DNA of 64,000 nt from DASVTR01 sp036382855 (GTDB taxonomy: Bacteria; Acidobacteriota; Blastocatellia; Pyrinomonadales; Pyrinomonadaceae). The first letter of the stretch is position 1. Each line of letters starts with the position of its first letter. A program made the position numbers and the translations under genes. The stretch lies in contig DASVPO010000007.1 of NCBI GenBank assembly GCA_036382855.1, positions 62,001 to 126,000 on the forward strand. Reading direction: 5' to 3'. A model generated the notes under the pieces. The model was given only the letters and a program-made list of their open reading frames with translations, was not told the DNA's origin and ran no database searches. Of the stretch, positions 1 through 10,259 are shown piece after piece.

Positions 1-964
1 TGTCGCCGTCTCCGGCGGCGCAGACTCGACCGCACTGTTGCTCGCGCTCGACGAGTTAATCAAGACAGAGCGCCTGTCCGTGGAGTTAATCGTCGCGCAT
101 TTGGACCACGGTTTGCGCGGCCGCGCGGGACAGGCGGATGCCGCTTGGGTTGCAGAACTCGCTCGCAATCTGGGTTACGGAATCCGGCAGGGCGCGGTCG
201 CGCTCGGGCAGCAGCCTGCGGCCGTCGCCGGCAATCTTGAACAGGCCGCGCGCCGCGCGCGTTATGAATTTCTTTCTGCGACCGCTCAGGCGTGCGAAGC
301 GAGCGCCGTCCTGACGGCGCACACGATGGACGACCAGGCAGAGACAGTGCTGCTCAGGTTGTTGCGCGGCAGCGGCGCTGACGGACTCTGCGGCATACGT
401 CCTGTCCGCACGCTCGAAGCCGGAAGCCGCGTCTTGCTGATCCGTCCGCTCTTGAGTTGGGCCAATCGCCTGCGCACGGAAGAGTATTGCAGCGAGCGGC
501 GAATCGAGTTCAGAGTTGACGAGATGAACGATAACGAGACTTTCGCGCGCGTGCGTGTGCGAAAGCAGTTGCTTCCGCTCCTACAGCGCACGTTAAATAC
601 ACGCGCCGTCGAAGCCCTCTCGCGCACGGCCGACCTACTATGCGAAGACGCCGCCGCTCTCAACGCCGCCGCCGCGCTGCTGCTCGATGAAGCCACCGTT
701 CACACGCCGGACAACGAACAGCCGCCGCCGCTCCGCGTTAGTATTCTCGCGCCCGCCTTGCCAGCCTTGCGTCGTCGCGCCCTCAGGCAGTGGATAGCGG
801 AGGCGCGCGGCGACCTGCGACGGCTTGAGATGGTGCACCTGCGGGCCGTAGAGAGCCTGCTTGATGGTGAGCGCGGCGGCCGCATCATCGAGTTGCCCGG
901 CGGCGTAACCGTCTCACGTAAACGCTGGTTGCTGCGAATTCATCTGCCACCCGCACTGGGCTAA
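1..964 (+). CDS. tilS: tRNA(Ile)-lysidine synthase, 5'-truncated
   Basis: The enzyme uses ATP and lysine to convert the wobble cytidine of the AUA-reading tRNA-Ile to lysidine in the cytoplasm. The frame is open from base 2, and its first residues give the PP-loop ATP-binding motif SGGADST, so only the extreme N-terminus is cut off by the window edge. Further conserved pieces are AHLDHGLRG and HTMDDQAETVLLRLLRGSG, then a TilS-type C-terminal part with many arginines. The stop is TAA at 962-964. The order tilS-hpt-ftsH-folP is a widely conserved bacterial neighbourhood and supports the call. About 320 residues are visible, shorter than the longest TilS proteins, so the C-terminal substrate domain may be the compact version. 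Confidence 0.93.
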   Translation, partial: VAVSGGADSTALLLALDELIKTERLSVELIVAHLDHGLRGRAGQADAAWVAELARNLGYGIRQGAVALGQQPAAVAGNLEQAARRARYEFLSATAQACEASAVLTAHTMDDQAETVLLRLLRGSGADGLCGIRPVRTLEAGSRVLLIRPLLSWANRLRTEEYCSERRIEFRVDEMNDNETFARVRVRKQLLPLLQRTLNTRAVEALSRTADLLCEDAAALNAAAALLLDEATVHTPDNEQPPPLRVSILAPALPALRRRALRQWIAEARGDLRRLEMVHLRAVESLLDGERGGRIIELPGGVTVSRKRWLLRIHLPPALG

Positions 965-965
965 G

Positions 966-1056
966 AAGGGGAAAAGGGGAAAAGGTGAAGAGGGTAAAAG
1001 GAAGGCCGCTTGTCTTTCCCTTTACCCTTTTAACCATTTCCCCTTTTCCCCCTTGC
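966..1056. repeat. Palindromic simple-unit intergenic element, AAAAGG family (B1)
   Basis: The left arm is built from short purine units such as GGGGAAAAGG and GGTAAAAGG. The right arm is the pyrimidine complement (CCCTTTACCCTTTTAACC, then CCATTTCCCC). They form an imperfect long palindrome directly after the tilS stop. The core GGTAAAAGGAAGGCCGC is also present in the element at 28396-28503. Confidence 0.75.
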
Positions 1057-1115
1057 TTCCGTCTCTCTGTGGCTCATGCTTTGGTTTGACGTTAAACAGA
1101 GGGCTGATTATTAAG

Positions 1116-1144
1116 TTGAAAAAGGCTGCGCCGCTGTCTACAAT
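1116..1144 (+). promoter_or_regulatory. Sigma-70-type promoter for hpt
   Basis: TTGAAA (1116-1121), a 17-base spacer and TACAAT (1139-1144). Only one mismatch to consensus in each box. It lies 85 bases before the hpt start and beyond the palindromic element, so hpt is probably transcribed independently of tilS. Confidence 0.7.
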
Positions 1145-1228
1145 CGAATTTAGTAGCACCGCCGCGACTCTTCGCGTGCGGTTTTCGATTTGTTGGCTTC
1201 CCTTTAATGGAGGCGCTTGAAGATAGCA

Positions 1229-1756
1229 ATGGCCGAACAGATTGTAGAAGTGCATAGTGCAGCCGAGATTGCAGAGCGCGTGCAGGCGCTCGCAGCCGAA
1301 ATTGCCGCCGCTTACAAGGAACGCGAACTGACCATTCTCTGTGTTCTCGAAGACGGCTTCGTTTTTCTGGCCGATTTGCTGCGGAGCTTGAGCCTTTCGC
1401 CGCGCACCGTCTTCCTGCGCTACGACCACCAGTCGCTCGGCGGCCTACAGGATATTTCCTTCAGCACCCAAACCGACCTCACGCGGCGCGACGTACTTCT
1501 CGTCGAAGGCGTGCTCGATACGGGCGTCACGCAGGAGTATCTGCTCAAGCAACTGGGCGCACTCGGCGCAGCGAGCGTCAAGCTCTGTGTCTTGTTGGAT
1601 AAGCCTGACCGCCGCCGCGTCCAGCTTGAGCCGGACTATCGTGCCTTCGAGACGCACGAGCCTTACGTCTTCGGCTACGGCCTCGGCTTTCAGGAGCGCT
1701 ATCGCGAACTCCCTTTTCTAGGCACGTTTGCCCGGCCAGACGCCAAAGAAGGCTAA
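1229..1756 (+). CDS. hpt: Hypoxanthine phosphoribosyltransferase
   Basis: Purine salvage enzyme joining hypoxanthine or guanine to PRPP in the cytoplasm. The 175-residue protein has the usual size. VEGVLDTGVT is the PRPP-binding loop (family form VEDIIDTGLT), FLRYDHQS lies in the flexible-loop region, and YVFGYGLGFQERYRELPFLG is the typical C-terminus. The start is uncertain. The Shine-Dalgarno-like GGAGG at 1209-1213 is 15 bases from this ATG but only 3 from an in-frame TTG at 1217. I prefer the ATG. A good promoter lies at 1116-1144. The neighbours tilS and ftsH fit the conserved gene order. Confidence 0.92.
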   Translation: MAEQIVEVHSAAEIAERVQALAAEIAAAYKERELTILCVLEDGFVFLADLLRSLSLSPRTVFLRYDHQSLGGLQDISFSTQTDLTRRDVLLVEGVLDTGVTQEYLLKQLGALGAASVKLCVLLDKPDRRRVQLEPDYRAFETHEPYVFGYGLGFQERYRELPFLGTFARPDAKEG

Positions 1757-1841
1757 GAAACAGGCGATTTCGGGGATGCGAACCGGCTTCACCCGGAGCA
1801 CAACGCAGACTGGGCTTGGGGCATCTTAAAACAGTGGCGAA

Positions 1842-1931
1842 AGACGAGAGCGACAATTAATGAAGATAAGTTACGGGCCGCAGGACAAAAGCCCATTTCC
1901 GGCTCGTCATTCATCACTCGTCACTTGTCAC
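1842..1931. repeat. Palindromic heptamer element, GTGATGA family (A1, degenerate)
   Basis: The right arm (about 1902-1931) has units CATCACTCGTCACTTGTCA of the same family as the clear copies elsewhere. The left arm (about 1842-1873) is strongly decayed. The element sits in the 215-base hpt-ftsH gap. I see nothing else certain in that gap except a TATGAT box at 1942-1947 without a matching -35. Confidence 0.5.
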
Positions 1932-1971
1932 TGGATTAGGGTATGATGGGCATCGGAGGCAGGGAAACATT

Positions 1972-3906
1972 TTGAGTTCTACGGCAAGACAAATAATTTT
2001 CTGGTTGTTCATACTGGTCGGAGCGCTTCTTCTCTATCGCTTTTTCGCTAACCCGCAAGGCAAAAGCGCGCAGCAGCTTGACCAGGCGGCACTGGAATCC
2101 AAGATTGACAGCCGCGAGTTGCGGCAGCTTACCTTTAAACAGCAAGAGGCCGTCGCCACGGACCGCAACGGCAACGAGTTTCGCACGCCGCTGGCAAACG
2201 AGTTTCGCAAGGCGGAACTGATGAAGCGCGCCACCGAAAACGTTGACGGCAAACCCAAAGTTGACAAGGTCGAGGAAGACCCCGGCAGCAACAGCATGAT
2301 CTGGGCCGCGCTCCTTAGCTGGGCTCCTATCCTGTTCATCGTCGGCATCTGGATTTTCATGTTGCGGCAGATGCAGTCTGGCGGCAACAAGGCACTCTCA
2401 TTCGGCAAGTCTAGAGCGAAGCTCTTGAACAACCAGCAGAAGCGCGTCACGTTTAAGGATGTGGCTGGCGTCGAAGAGGCCAAAGAGGAGTTGCAGGAGA
2501 TTATAGAGTTCCTCAAAGAGCCGCAGAAGTTTCAGAAACTTGGCGGGCGTATTCCGAAAGGCGTGCTGATGATGGGCCCGCCGGGAACGGGCAAGACCCT
2601 TCTCGCACGCGCCATCGCGGGCGAGGCCAACGTGCCCTTCTTCTCCATCAGTGGTTCCGACTTCGTTGAAATGTTCGTCGGCGTCGGCGCATCGCGCGTC
2701 CGCGACCTCTTCGAGCAGGGCAAGAAGAACGCGCCGTGCATCATCTTTATTGACGAGATTGACGCTGTCGGCCGTCATCGCGGAGCAGGCCTGGGCGGCG
2801 GACACGACGAGCGCGAGCAAACCCTTAATCAGTTGCTCGTCGAGATGGACGGATTCGAATCGAACGACGGCGTTATCCTGATTGCTTCGACCAACAGGCC
2901 CGACGTGCTGGACCCTGCGCTCTTGAGGCCCGGACGCTTCGACCGCCGCGTCGTCGTCTCCCGTCCTGATGTGCGCGGGCGCGAGGGCATTCTGAAAGTT
3001 CACACACGCAAGATTCCTCTGGGCGAAGACGTTGACATCTCCGTTATCGCGCGCGGCACACCCGGATTTACGGGCGCAGATCTCGCGAACCTCGTCAACG
3101 AGGCGGCGCTTAACGCTGCGCGTTATAACAAGAAACTGGTCGCGATGCCCGACTTTGAGTTGGCGAAAGACAAAGTGCTGATGGGCGCTGAGCGCAAGAG
3201 CATGGTCATCTCCAACGAAGAGAAGCGCATCACCGCCTATCACGAAGCGGGCCATACGCTCGTCGGCCTCAAAGTGCCGAACGCAGACCCCGTGCATAAG
3301 GTGACGATTATTCCGCGCGGCATGGCCTTAGGCGTCACACAGCAATTGCCTGAAGGCGACCGTCACAACTACTCTAAGGAGTATCTGCTGGGCCAGATTG
3401 CTATCCTGATGGGCGGGCGTATCGCTGAAGAAGTCTTCCTCGGCAATATCACGACCGGCGCATCCAACGACATCGAACGCGCGACCGAACTGGCGCGTGC
3501 GATGGTCTGCGAGTATGGCATGTCTGAACTTGGCCCACTCACCTTCGGCAAGAAGGAAGAGCAAATCTTCCTTGGTCGCGAGATAGCGCAGCACCGTGAT
3601 TTTTCGGAAGACACTGCGATTAAGATAGATGAGCAAGTGAAGAAGATTATCTCGGAGCAGTATGGCCGGGCCAAGCAGATTATCGAAGATAATCGCGAGA
3701 CGATGGTCAAGCTCTCCGAAACCTTGCTTGAACGCGAATCGCTCGACGGCGTGCAAATCAGGCGCATCGTCGCCGGACTTCCCTTGGACGACGATACACC
3801 GCCAGCTTCAAACGACGACGAGCGTCCGCAACTCAAAGAGCCGACTGTCAAGCCGTTGAAGCCCATCCTGCCGCCCATCACGGGCAGCAATCCGGCGACG
3901 GCCTGA
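1972..3906 (+). CDS. ftsH: ATP-dependent zinc metalloprotease FtsH
   Basis: Membrane-anchored AAA+ protease that degrades misfolded membrane proteins and regulators. Order of parts: a first transmembrane helix at about residues 7-25, a periplasmic loop, a second helix at about 108-130, Walker A GPPGTGKT at 202-209, Walker B with IIFIDEID near 257-264, the arginine-finger region LLRPGRFDRR near 317-326, and the zinc site HEAGH at 424-428. Length 644 is normal. The start is TTG, placed 12 bases after GGAGG (1955-1959); no in-frame ATG lies nearby. The C-terminal tail is proline-rich and low in complexity, as in many FtsH proteins. Confidence 0.97.
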   Translation: MSSTARQIIFWLFILVGALLLYRFFANPQGKSAQQLDQAALESKIDSRELRQLTFKQQEAVATDRNGNEFRTPLANEFRKAELMKRATENVDGKPKVDKVEEDPGSNSMIWAALLSWAPILFIVGIWIFMLRQMQSGGNKALSFGKSRAKLLNNQQKRVTFKDVAGVEEAKEELQEIIEFLKEPQKFQKLGGRIPKGVLMMGPPGTGKTLLARAIAGEANVPFFSISGSDFVEMFVGVGASRVRDLFEQGKKNAPCIIFIDEIDAVGRHRGAGLGGGHDEREQTLNQLLVEMDGFESNDGVILIASTNRPDVLDPALLRPGRFDRRVVVSRPDVRGREGILKVHTRKIPLGEDVDISVIARGTPGFTGADLANLVNEAALNAARYNKKLVAMPDFELAKDKVLMGAERKSMVISNEEKRITAYHEAGHTLVGLKVPNADPVHKVTIIPRGMALGVTQQLPEGDRHNYSKEYLLGQIAILMGGRIAEEVFLGNITTGASNDIERATELARAMVCEYGMSELGPLTFGKKEEQIFLGREIAQHRDFSEDTAIKIDEQVKKIISEQYGRAKQIIEDNRETMVKLSETLLERESLDGVQIRRIVAGLPLDDDTPPASNDDERPQLKEPTVKPLKPILPPITGSNPATA

Positions 3907-3910
3907 GCCT

Positions 3911-3988
3911 GAAGTTAAAGGCGCAAGCTAGAAGGGCGAAAGTGAGGATGCTTCCTTTACTTTTGCCCTTTTCCTTTTTACTTTTGCC
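3911..3988. repeat. Palindromic simple-unit element, AAAAGG family (B2)
   Basis: The left arm is degenerate purine-rich sequence. The right arm is clear: CCTTTACTTTTGCCC followed by CCTTTTTACTTTTGCC. It fills the ftsH-folP gap and ends two bases before the folP ATG, so it replaces any recognisable ribosome-binding site. Confidence 0.6.
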
Positions 3989-3990
3989 TC

Positions 3991-4884
3991 ATGGAACGTG
4001 AGTGGAAATTGCCGCGCCACACCTTGCCTCTCGGCAAGCGCACGCTCGTCATGGGCATTATCAATCTGACGCCGGATAGTTTTAGCGCGGGCGGGCGGCA
4101 GTTCACGCGCAAGCGGGCCTGGGATCAAGCCGAATTGATGATTGAAAACGGCGTGGACATCATAGACATCGGCGGCGAATCCACACGGCCGGGAGCAAGT
4201 CAAGTTTCAGAAGAAGTAGAGATTCGTCGTGCCGAGAATTTTCTGAGCGCGATGATGGTCTTTAATAGCGAAGTCCCTTACTCGATTGACACCACGAAAG
4301 CATCGGTCGCACGCTTTGCGCTTAATCTGGGAGTCGAAATCGTCAACGACATTTCCGGCCTTCGTTTCGACCCTGCAATCGCAGATGCGGCGGCAGACCA
4401 TCAGGCCGGGTTGATTTTGATGCACTCTCGCGGAACGTTTGAAACGATGCATCAACTAAAGCCCGTCAAAAACATTATGACGGAAGTTGCCAAAGGCTGG
4501 CGGAAGAGCATCAACGAAGCCGAACGTCGCGGCGTGAAGCGAGACAAGATAGTTCTTGACCCCGGCATCGGTTTTAGCAAGAGCCAGAAGCAGAACATCG
4601 AGTTGGTCGCCAAACTCGATGAACTGGCGCGAGAGTTTAGCGATTTCCCGTTGCTCGTCGGCACATCGCGTAAGTCTTTCATCGGACACCTGCTTAGCGG
4701 AGCGCCTGTTAATAAGCGCATACACGGCACAATGGCGACGGTCGCCGCTGCCGTCCTCGGCGGCGCGCAGATTATCCGCGTCCATGATGTGCGCGCGTGT
4801 GTCGAGACGGTGCGCGTGATAGATGCTATTAAAAAGCTCGCCCTGATAAAAACCCCCGCGCCCGGGCGTGTTGCTCAAAGATGA
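3991..4884 (+). CDS. folP: Dihydropteroate synthase
   Basis: Condenses pABA with the pterin pyrophosphate in folate biosynthesis. The family landmarks are all present: MGIINLTPDSFSAGG near the N-terminus (pterin/pyrophosphate loop), DIGGESTRPGA, the SIDTTKASVARFAL segment, VNDISG, the ILMHSRG strand, LDPGIGFSKS, and LVGTSRKSFIG near the C-terminal third. Length 297 is slightly longer than average. It overlaps the following acetyltransferase by four bases (ATGA at 4881-4884), indicating translational coupling. The 5' side is occupied by an AAAAGG-family palindrome. Confidence 0.96.
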   Translation: MEREWKLPRHTLPLGKRTLVMGIINLTPDSFSAGGRQFTRKRAWDQAELMIENGVDIIDIGGESTRPGASQVSEEVEIRRAENFLSAMMVFNSEVPYSIDTTKASVARFALNLGVEIVNDISGLRFDPAIADAAADHQAGLILMHSRGTFETMHQLKPVKNIMTEVAKGWRKSINEAERRGVKRDKIVLDPGIGFSKSQKQNIELVAKLDELAREFSDFPLLVGTSRKSFIGHLLSGAPVNKRIHGTMATVAAAVLGGAQIIRVHDVRACVETVRVIDAIKKLALIKTPAPGRVAQR

Positions 4885-5399
4885 CGATTATTCTTGAGAC
4901 AGAACGACTGGTTTTGCGTACGTGGTCGCCGGACGACGCGGAAGAGGGTTTCAGGATTTGGAGTGACCCGGAAGTAATGCGTTATATCGGCACGGGCCAG
5001 CCGAACGCTGACATCGAACAGACGCGCGGCTGGCTCGGTCGCATGATGGCCCATCAGGAAAGTCACGGCTTCTGTTTCTGGGCCGTGGCGGAAAAGGAGA
5101 CCGGCCGGTTAATAGGCAGTTGCGGCCTCGCCTATCAGCTTGATGGTGGGCTGCCCATAGAATTCGGCTATACTCTGGCACGCGACCGTTGGGGACGCGG
5201 GCTGGCGACTGAAGTTGCGGGCGCATGCCTGCAATACGTCTTTGAGAATTTCCCCTTAACGGAAATCGCAGCCAGCGTTGACGCGCGACACATTGCGTCG
5301 CAGCGCGTGCTGGAAAAGATCGGCTTTACTTACGAGCGGCAGGAACAACTCGAAAACGGACTTGACTTCTGGTACGTTGCGCGCCCGCGCGAAAGCTGA
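4881..5399 (+). CDS. GNAT-family N-acetyltransferase (RimJ/RimL-like)
   Basis: The 172-residue protein begins ETERLVLRTWSPDDAE, the usual opening of RimJ/RimL-type GNAT enzymes that acetylate protein or small-molecule amines with acetyl-CoA. GYTLARDRWGRGLATEV carries the acetyl-CoA pyrophosphate loop (R/Q-x-x-G-x-A/G), and ASQRVLEKIGF is the conserved C-terminal helix. It starts inside the end of folP (ATGA overlap) and lies 31 bases before the LptE-like gene, so it is mid-operon. The substrate cannot be told from sequence. Confidence 0.85.
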   Translation: MTIILETERLVLRTWSPDDAEEGFRIWSDPEVMRYIGTGQPNADIEQTRGWLGRMMAHQESHGFCFWAVAEKETGRLIGSCGLAYQLDGGLPIEFGYTLARDRWGRGLATEVAGACLQYVFENFPLTEIAASVDARHIASQRVLEKIGFTYERQEQLENGLDFWYVARPRES

Positions 5400-5430
5400 A
5401 AGCAGATTGTGTGTTGGAGAAAATTTTAAG

Positions 5431-5985
5431 ATGACCTTGATGCGGAAAACCCTGAGCTTGACGGCGCTCGCAACGTTGCTGATTTTCGTCTCCGGCTTCA
5501 GAGAGTGCTATAAGCCTGTCACGAAAAACCAGTTGCCGACGCGTATACGCACCGTCGCCGTGCCTGCTTTCCAGAACAACGCGCTGCGCTACAAGATTGA
5601 ATCGCGCTTTACGGAAGCCGTCATTAACGAGATCGTCAGGCGCGGGCGCGGGATTCGCGTGCAGGGCGAACGCGAGGGCGCTGATGCTGTGATTGACGGC
5701 GTCATCAAGAGCTTTACGTTCTCAGGCGTGCTGCTTGACGACCGCGGGCGTTCGCGTATTTTTGAAGTGACGATTACGGCCGCCGTCACCGTCCGCGACC
5801 AGACGGAAAACCGCGTCCTCTACGATAACCAGAACTACGTCTTTCGCGGCGAGTTTGAGTTTGCCAACGACCCGCGCTCCTACTTCAACGAAGAAGACCC
5901 GGCTGTGATGCGCATGGCGCGCAGCTTCGCAGAGTCAATCGTCTCCGTCCTCGTCAACGGCTTCGGCGTCAATCAAGAAAAATGA
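5431..5985 (+). CDS. LptE-like LPS-assembly protein
   Basis: The 184-residue protein has a hydrophobic N-terminus (LTALATLLIFVSGF) and the RTVAVPAFQNNALRYKIESRF and VINEIVRR segments typical of LptE family proteins, which plug the LptD beta-barrel at the outer membrane. A cysteine follows the hydrophobic stretch (GFREC), but the lipobox is not canonical. I chose the ATG at 5431, which starts the signal peptide and has GGAG 14 bases upstream. The reading frame is open further upstream only by overlapping the acetyltransferase gene. It overlaps holA by four bases (ATGA). Confidence 0.75.
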   Translation: MTLMRKTLSLTALATLLIFVSGFRECYKPVTKNQLPTRIRTVAVPAFQNNALRYKIESRFTEAVINEIVRRGRGIRVQGEREGADAVIDGVIKSFTFSGVLLDDRGRSRIFEVTITAAVTVRDQTENRVLYDNQNYVFRGEFEFANDPRSYFNEEDPAVMRMARSFAESIVSVLVNGFGVNQEK

Positions 5986-6983
5986 GCACACAGGCGCGCG
6001 AGGATTTACGCAAGGCTTTGAAGGCAGGGCGGATTGATCCGCTCTATCTGCTCTTCGGCGCGGAAAGCTACTTGCGCGATTTGGCCGCGCGCACCATTGC
6101 GGACGCTGTGCTGCGCGCAGCCCCTTTGCGCGAGTTTAACGAATCGAGCTTCAGCCTCGCGAGCGTGGATGTGCAGCAGGCGATTGCCGCCGCAGAGCAG
6201 TTGCCGATGATGACGGAGCGGAGAGTCGTGCGCGTGGCGGATTTCAGTCGCCTGCGCGAGTCGGACGAGGAAGCGCTCGCTCGTTATCTTGCACGCCCTG
6301 CGCCGTCGAGCGTCGTTATCTTCATCGCAGACGAACTGGACAAACGGCGCAAGCTGAGCAAGCAACTGCTTGACGCCTGCACGAGTGTGGAGTTTGCGCC
6401 GCTCAGCGACACGGAATTAGCGACGTGGGCCAAGTCGCGCCTGCGAGAATTAAAGGCTGAGACGGACGACCGTTCGCTGCACCAGTTGATCGCGCTCGTC
6501 GGCTCGGATGTGCGCACGCTCTCTAGCGAGTTGGAGAAACTGGCAGCGGCGGCGCTCCCCTCCGGGCGAATCACGATGGAGATGATAGACACGCTCGTCG
6601 GGCGTTCGCGCGTGCTCTCAAACTTCGAGTTGACAGACCATCTCATCGCGCGCAATCGCAGGCGTGCTTTGCAGACCTTGCAGCGCTTGCTCGACGACGG
6701 CGCGGAGCCTGTCATGCTCATCGGACTCATCGCGGGCAACTACCACCGGCTCGCGCTCGCCAAGGAATTGATGGCGCGCGGGGCTGCGAAGGAAGAGGTC
6801 TTCCGGCTGGTGGCGATGCCCTATAGCAAGCGCGAAGAGTTTCTTGCTACCGCGCGACGCTCTGAAGCCGCAGCGCTTGCGCGTAGCATCAAGCGCATCG
6901 CCGCCGCCGACCTCGCCATCAAGACTTCACAAGCCACTCCGCGTCTCCAACTCGAACTACTCGTCTGCGAGCTTTCAGCCTGA
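5982..6983 (+). CDS. holA: DNA polymerase III delta subunit
   Basis: Clamp-loader subunit that opens the sliding clamp. The 333-residue protein starts with PLYLLFGAESYLRD, the usual HolA opening, continues with an AAA+-like fold without an ATPase Walker A (as in true delta), and has LPMMTERRVVRVADF and LIALVGSDVRTLSSELEKLAAAA, both conserved in the family. It is translationally coupled to the LptE-like gene (ATGA), an arrangement (lptE-holA) common in Gram-negative bacteria. The next gene, 20 bases after its stop, is convergent. Confidence 0.93.
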   Translation: MSTQAREDLRKALKAGRIDPLYLLFGAESYLRDLAARTIADAVLRAAPLREFNESSFSLASVDVQQAIAAAEQLPMMTERRVVRVADFSRLRESDEEALARYLARPAPSSVVIFIADELDKRRKLSKQLLDACTSVEFAPLSDTELATWAKSRLRELKAETDDRSLHQLIALVGSDVRTLSSELEKLAAAALPSGRITMEMIDTLVGRSRVLSNFELTDHLIARNRRRALQTLQRLLDDGAEPVMLIGLIAGNYHRLALAKELMARGAAKEEVFRLVAMPYSKREEFLATARRSEAAALARSIKRIAAADLAIKTSQATPRLQLELLVCELSA

Positions 6984-7003
6984 AAGCTTCGACTCTTAAC
7001 AGT

Positions 7004-7447
7004 CTAGAAATCGAGTGGCTGCAAATCCGGCTCAACCCAGCCTTCTCTGGCGGCTGTTGAATTGATGAGAGGCTCGCTGTAGTAAGCATAGATGAGCCTG
7101 ACATCGCCGCCGTCTTCGATGATCTTGTTCGCAATCAACACAAGGGGAAGCTCTCGCTCGTTTTGAGCGAGAAGAGCGCGCACCTTTCTGACCCAGAAGA
7201 GCGTGATTGTCTCGTGGTATTTGCGGCGGTCAACCTTGTAGTGGTCCAGAAATTTGTAAAGCCCTTCTCGCATACGTGCGGCAGCTTCCATCTCGGAGAA
7301 TTTTGAGAGATACCAGAGAATGACGACGAGGTGTTCACGGTGCTTGAATTCGCCCGCCTGGAACGCGCAAGATTCAAAACGCCGGACGACTTCCTCTATC
7401 TCGTCTGCGCTTTTGAAAGGCTGAACGGGGTTGTTGATTTGACTCAC
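7004..7447 (-). CDS. Conserved-looking small protein of unknown function
   Basis: The 147-residue soluble protein has no signal peptide or recognised motif. It looks mostly helical (FKSADEIEEVVRRFESC; EAAARMREGLYKFLDHY; ITLFWVRKVRALL) and ends in an acidic tail. The frame is open to a more distal ATG at 7483, but that region is the stem of a strong hairpin (7483-7528). GAGGAGG followed by six bases and GTG at 7447-7445 gives a near-ideal start, so I use GTG. It lies downstream of rpsT beyond that terminator. I cannot assign a function. Confidence 0.7.
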   Translation of the reverse strand: MSQINNPVQPFKSADEIEEVVRRFESCAFQAGEFKHREHLVVILWYLSKFSEMEAAARMREGLYKFLDHYKVDRRKYHETITLFWVRKVRALLAQNERELPLVLIANKIIEDGGDVRLIYAYYSEPLINSTAAREGWVEPDLQPLDF

Positions 7448-7482
7448 GATTAGCCTCCTCACGGTGATGCAAAGGTGATGCA

Positions 7483-7528
7483 AAAAGGCGAGGCGGACTG
7501 AAACTATTTTCAGTCCGCCTCGCCTTTT
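7483..7528 (-). terminator. Strong hairpin terminator after rpsT
   Basis: A perfect 21-bp inverted repeat (7483-7503 with 7508-7528) closes a four-base loop. Read on the minus strand it ends in a T-rich run. It lies just after the rpsT stop and just before the Shine-Dalgarno site of the next minus-strand gene, so it should limit or attenuate read-through into that gene. Confidence 0.88.
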
Positions 7529-7548
7529 GAAATCAATGAAGGGAGAGG

Positions 7549-7818
7549 TTACTTGGCGCTTGCCTGATTGACGCGCGCCGTCAGCCGCGATTTGTAACGC
7601 GCAGCCGCGTTGCGATGCAGCACACCCTTCTGCACGGCTTTATCAATTGTGGAAATGGTCGCGGGCAGCAGCGTCTGCAACTCGTCTGCCTGGCCCGCAG
7701 ACATCGCTGCGCGCAGCCTTTTGATGGAAGTCCTAAGTCTTCCGCGGTTGCTCTTGTTGACCAGCCGTCGCTTCTCGCTCTGACGCACACGCTTTTCTGA
7801 CGATTTATGATTAGGCAT
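7549..7818 (-). CDS. rpsT: 30S ribosomal protein S20
   Basis: The 89-residue basic protein is typical of S20, a primary 16S rRNA-binding protein of the small subunit. The start MPNHKSSEKRVRQ, the RGRLRTSIKRLR helix and the C-terminal VLHRNAAARYKSRL are the family hallmarks. It has its own near-perfect promoter (7914-7942) giving a leader of roughly 90 bases, and a 21-bp hairpin terminator. S20 is often autoregulated through its leader; no specific structure is evident here. Confidence 0.97.
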   Translation of the reverse strand: MPNHKSSEKRVRQSEKRRLVNKSNRGRLRTSIKRLRAAMSAGQADELQTLLPATISTIDKAVQKGVLHRNAAARYKSRLTARVNQASAK

Positions 7819-7913
7819 CCCGTTCTCCGTAAAAATCAGTTCTTAAATGATGCTTGCTTCCGCGTCCCACACAAAGAAGGCCGCTCACAGTGGGCTACAA
7901 GCACAAGCGAAAA

Positions 7914-7942
7914 AGTATAGGTGTGGGGCTTGGATGTGTCAA
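7914..7942 (-). promoter_or_regulatory. Sigma-70 promoter for rpsT
   Basis: On the minus strand: TTGACA (7942-7937), a 17-base spacer, and TATACT (7919-7914). It is one mismatch from full consensus with ideal spacing. Transcription should start near 7907, about 90 bases before the rpsT ATG. Confidence 0.82.
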
Positions 7943-7989
7943 GGCGAGACGGCTTCGTTTGCGTTAACGTTTTGTTCAAACTTCTGCTG

Positions 7990-8019
7990 TTGACACTCGC
8001 GCGCGCGCTGTAGTAGCGT
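7990..8019 (+). promoter_or_regulatory. Possible promoter for phoH
   Basis: TTGACA at 7990-7995 is a perfect -35. The best -10 candidates (TAGTAG at 8011, TAGCGT at 8014) are weak, with 15- and 18-base spacers. It lies in the 287-base divergent rpsT-phoH gap. Nothing else in that gap is clear apart from the rpsT promoter. Confidence 0.35.
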
Positions 8020-8105
8020 CCCATTCATAACATATGGAAGAGAACTTTCCCTGAGCCTCATCTGCCAGACCGCGCGGCCCTACAACTTCGCCCAACAGAA
8101 GGAGA

Positions 8106-10154
<2,049 letters not shown>

Positions 10155-10157
10155 AGC

Positions 10158-10257
10158 AGTGACGAGTGATGATTGACGAGTGACAAGTTAAAGATAATAA
10201 CTTTTCTCTGGTTGCTCGTTTTTTCTTCTTGCTCGTCACTCGTCACTCGTTACTGTT
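10158..10257. repeat. Palindromic heptamer element, GTGATGA family (A2)
   Basis: The left arm has units GTGACGA, GTGATGA and GTGACAA; the right arm is GCTCGTCACTCGTCACTCG. It fills the phoH-ybeY gap and ends three bases before the ybeY ATG. Confidence 0.7.
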
Positions 10258-10259
10258 TA

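Noticed and set aside
1942..1947. TATGAT as the ftsH -10 box
   Set aside because: No -35 at 16-18 bases; the only TTGTCA is 11 bases away and belongs to a repeat arm.
7836..8024. 62-residue minus-strand open frame upstream of rpsT
   Set aside because: It runs across the rpsT promoter and leader and has low-complexity basic/Ser composition.
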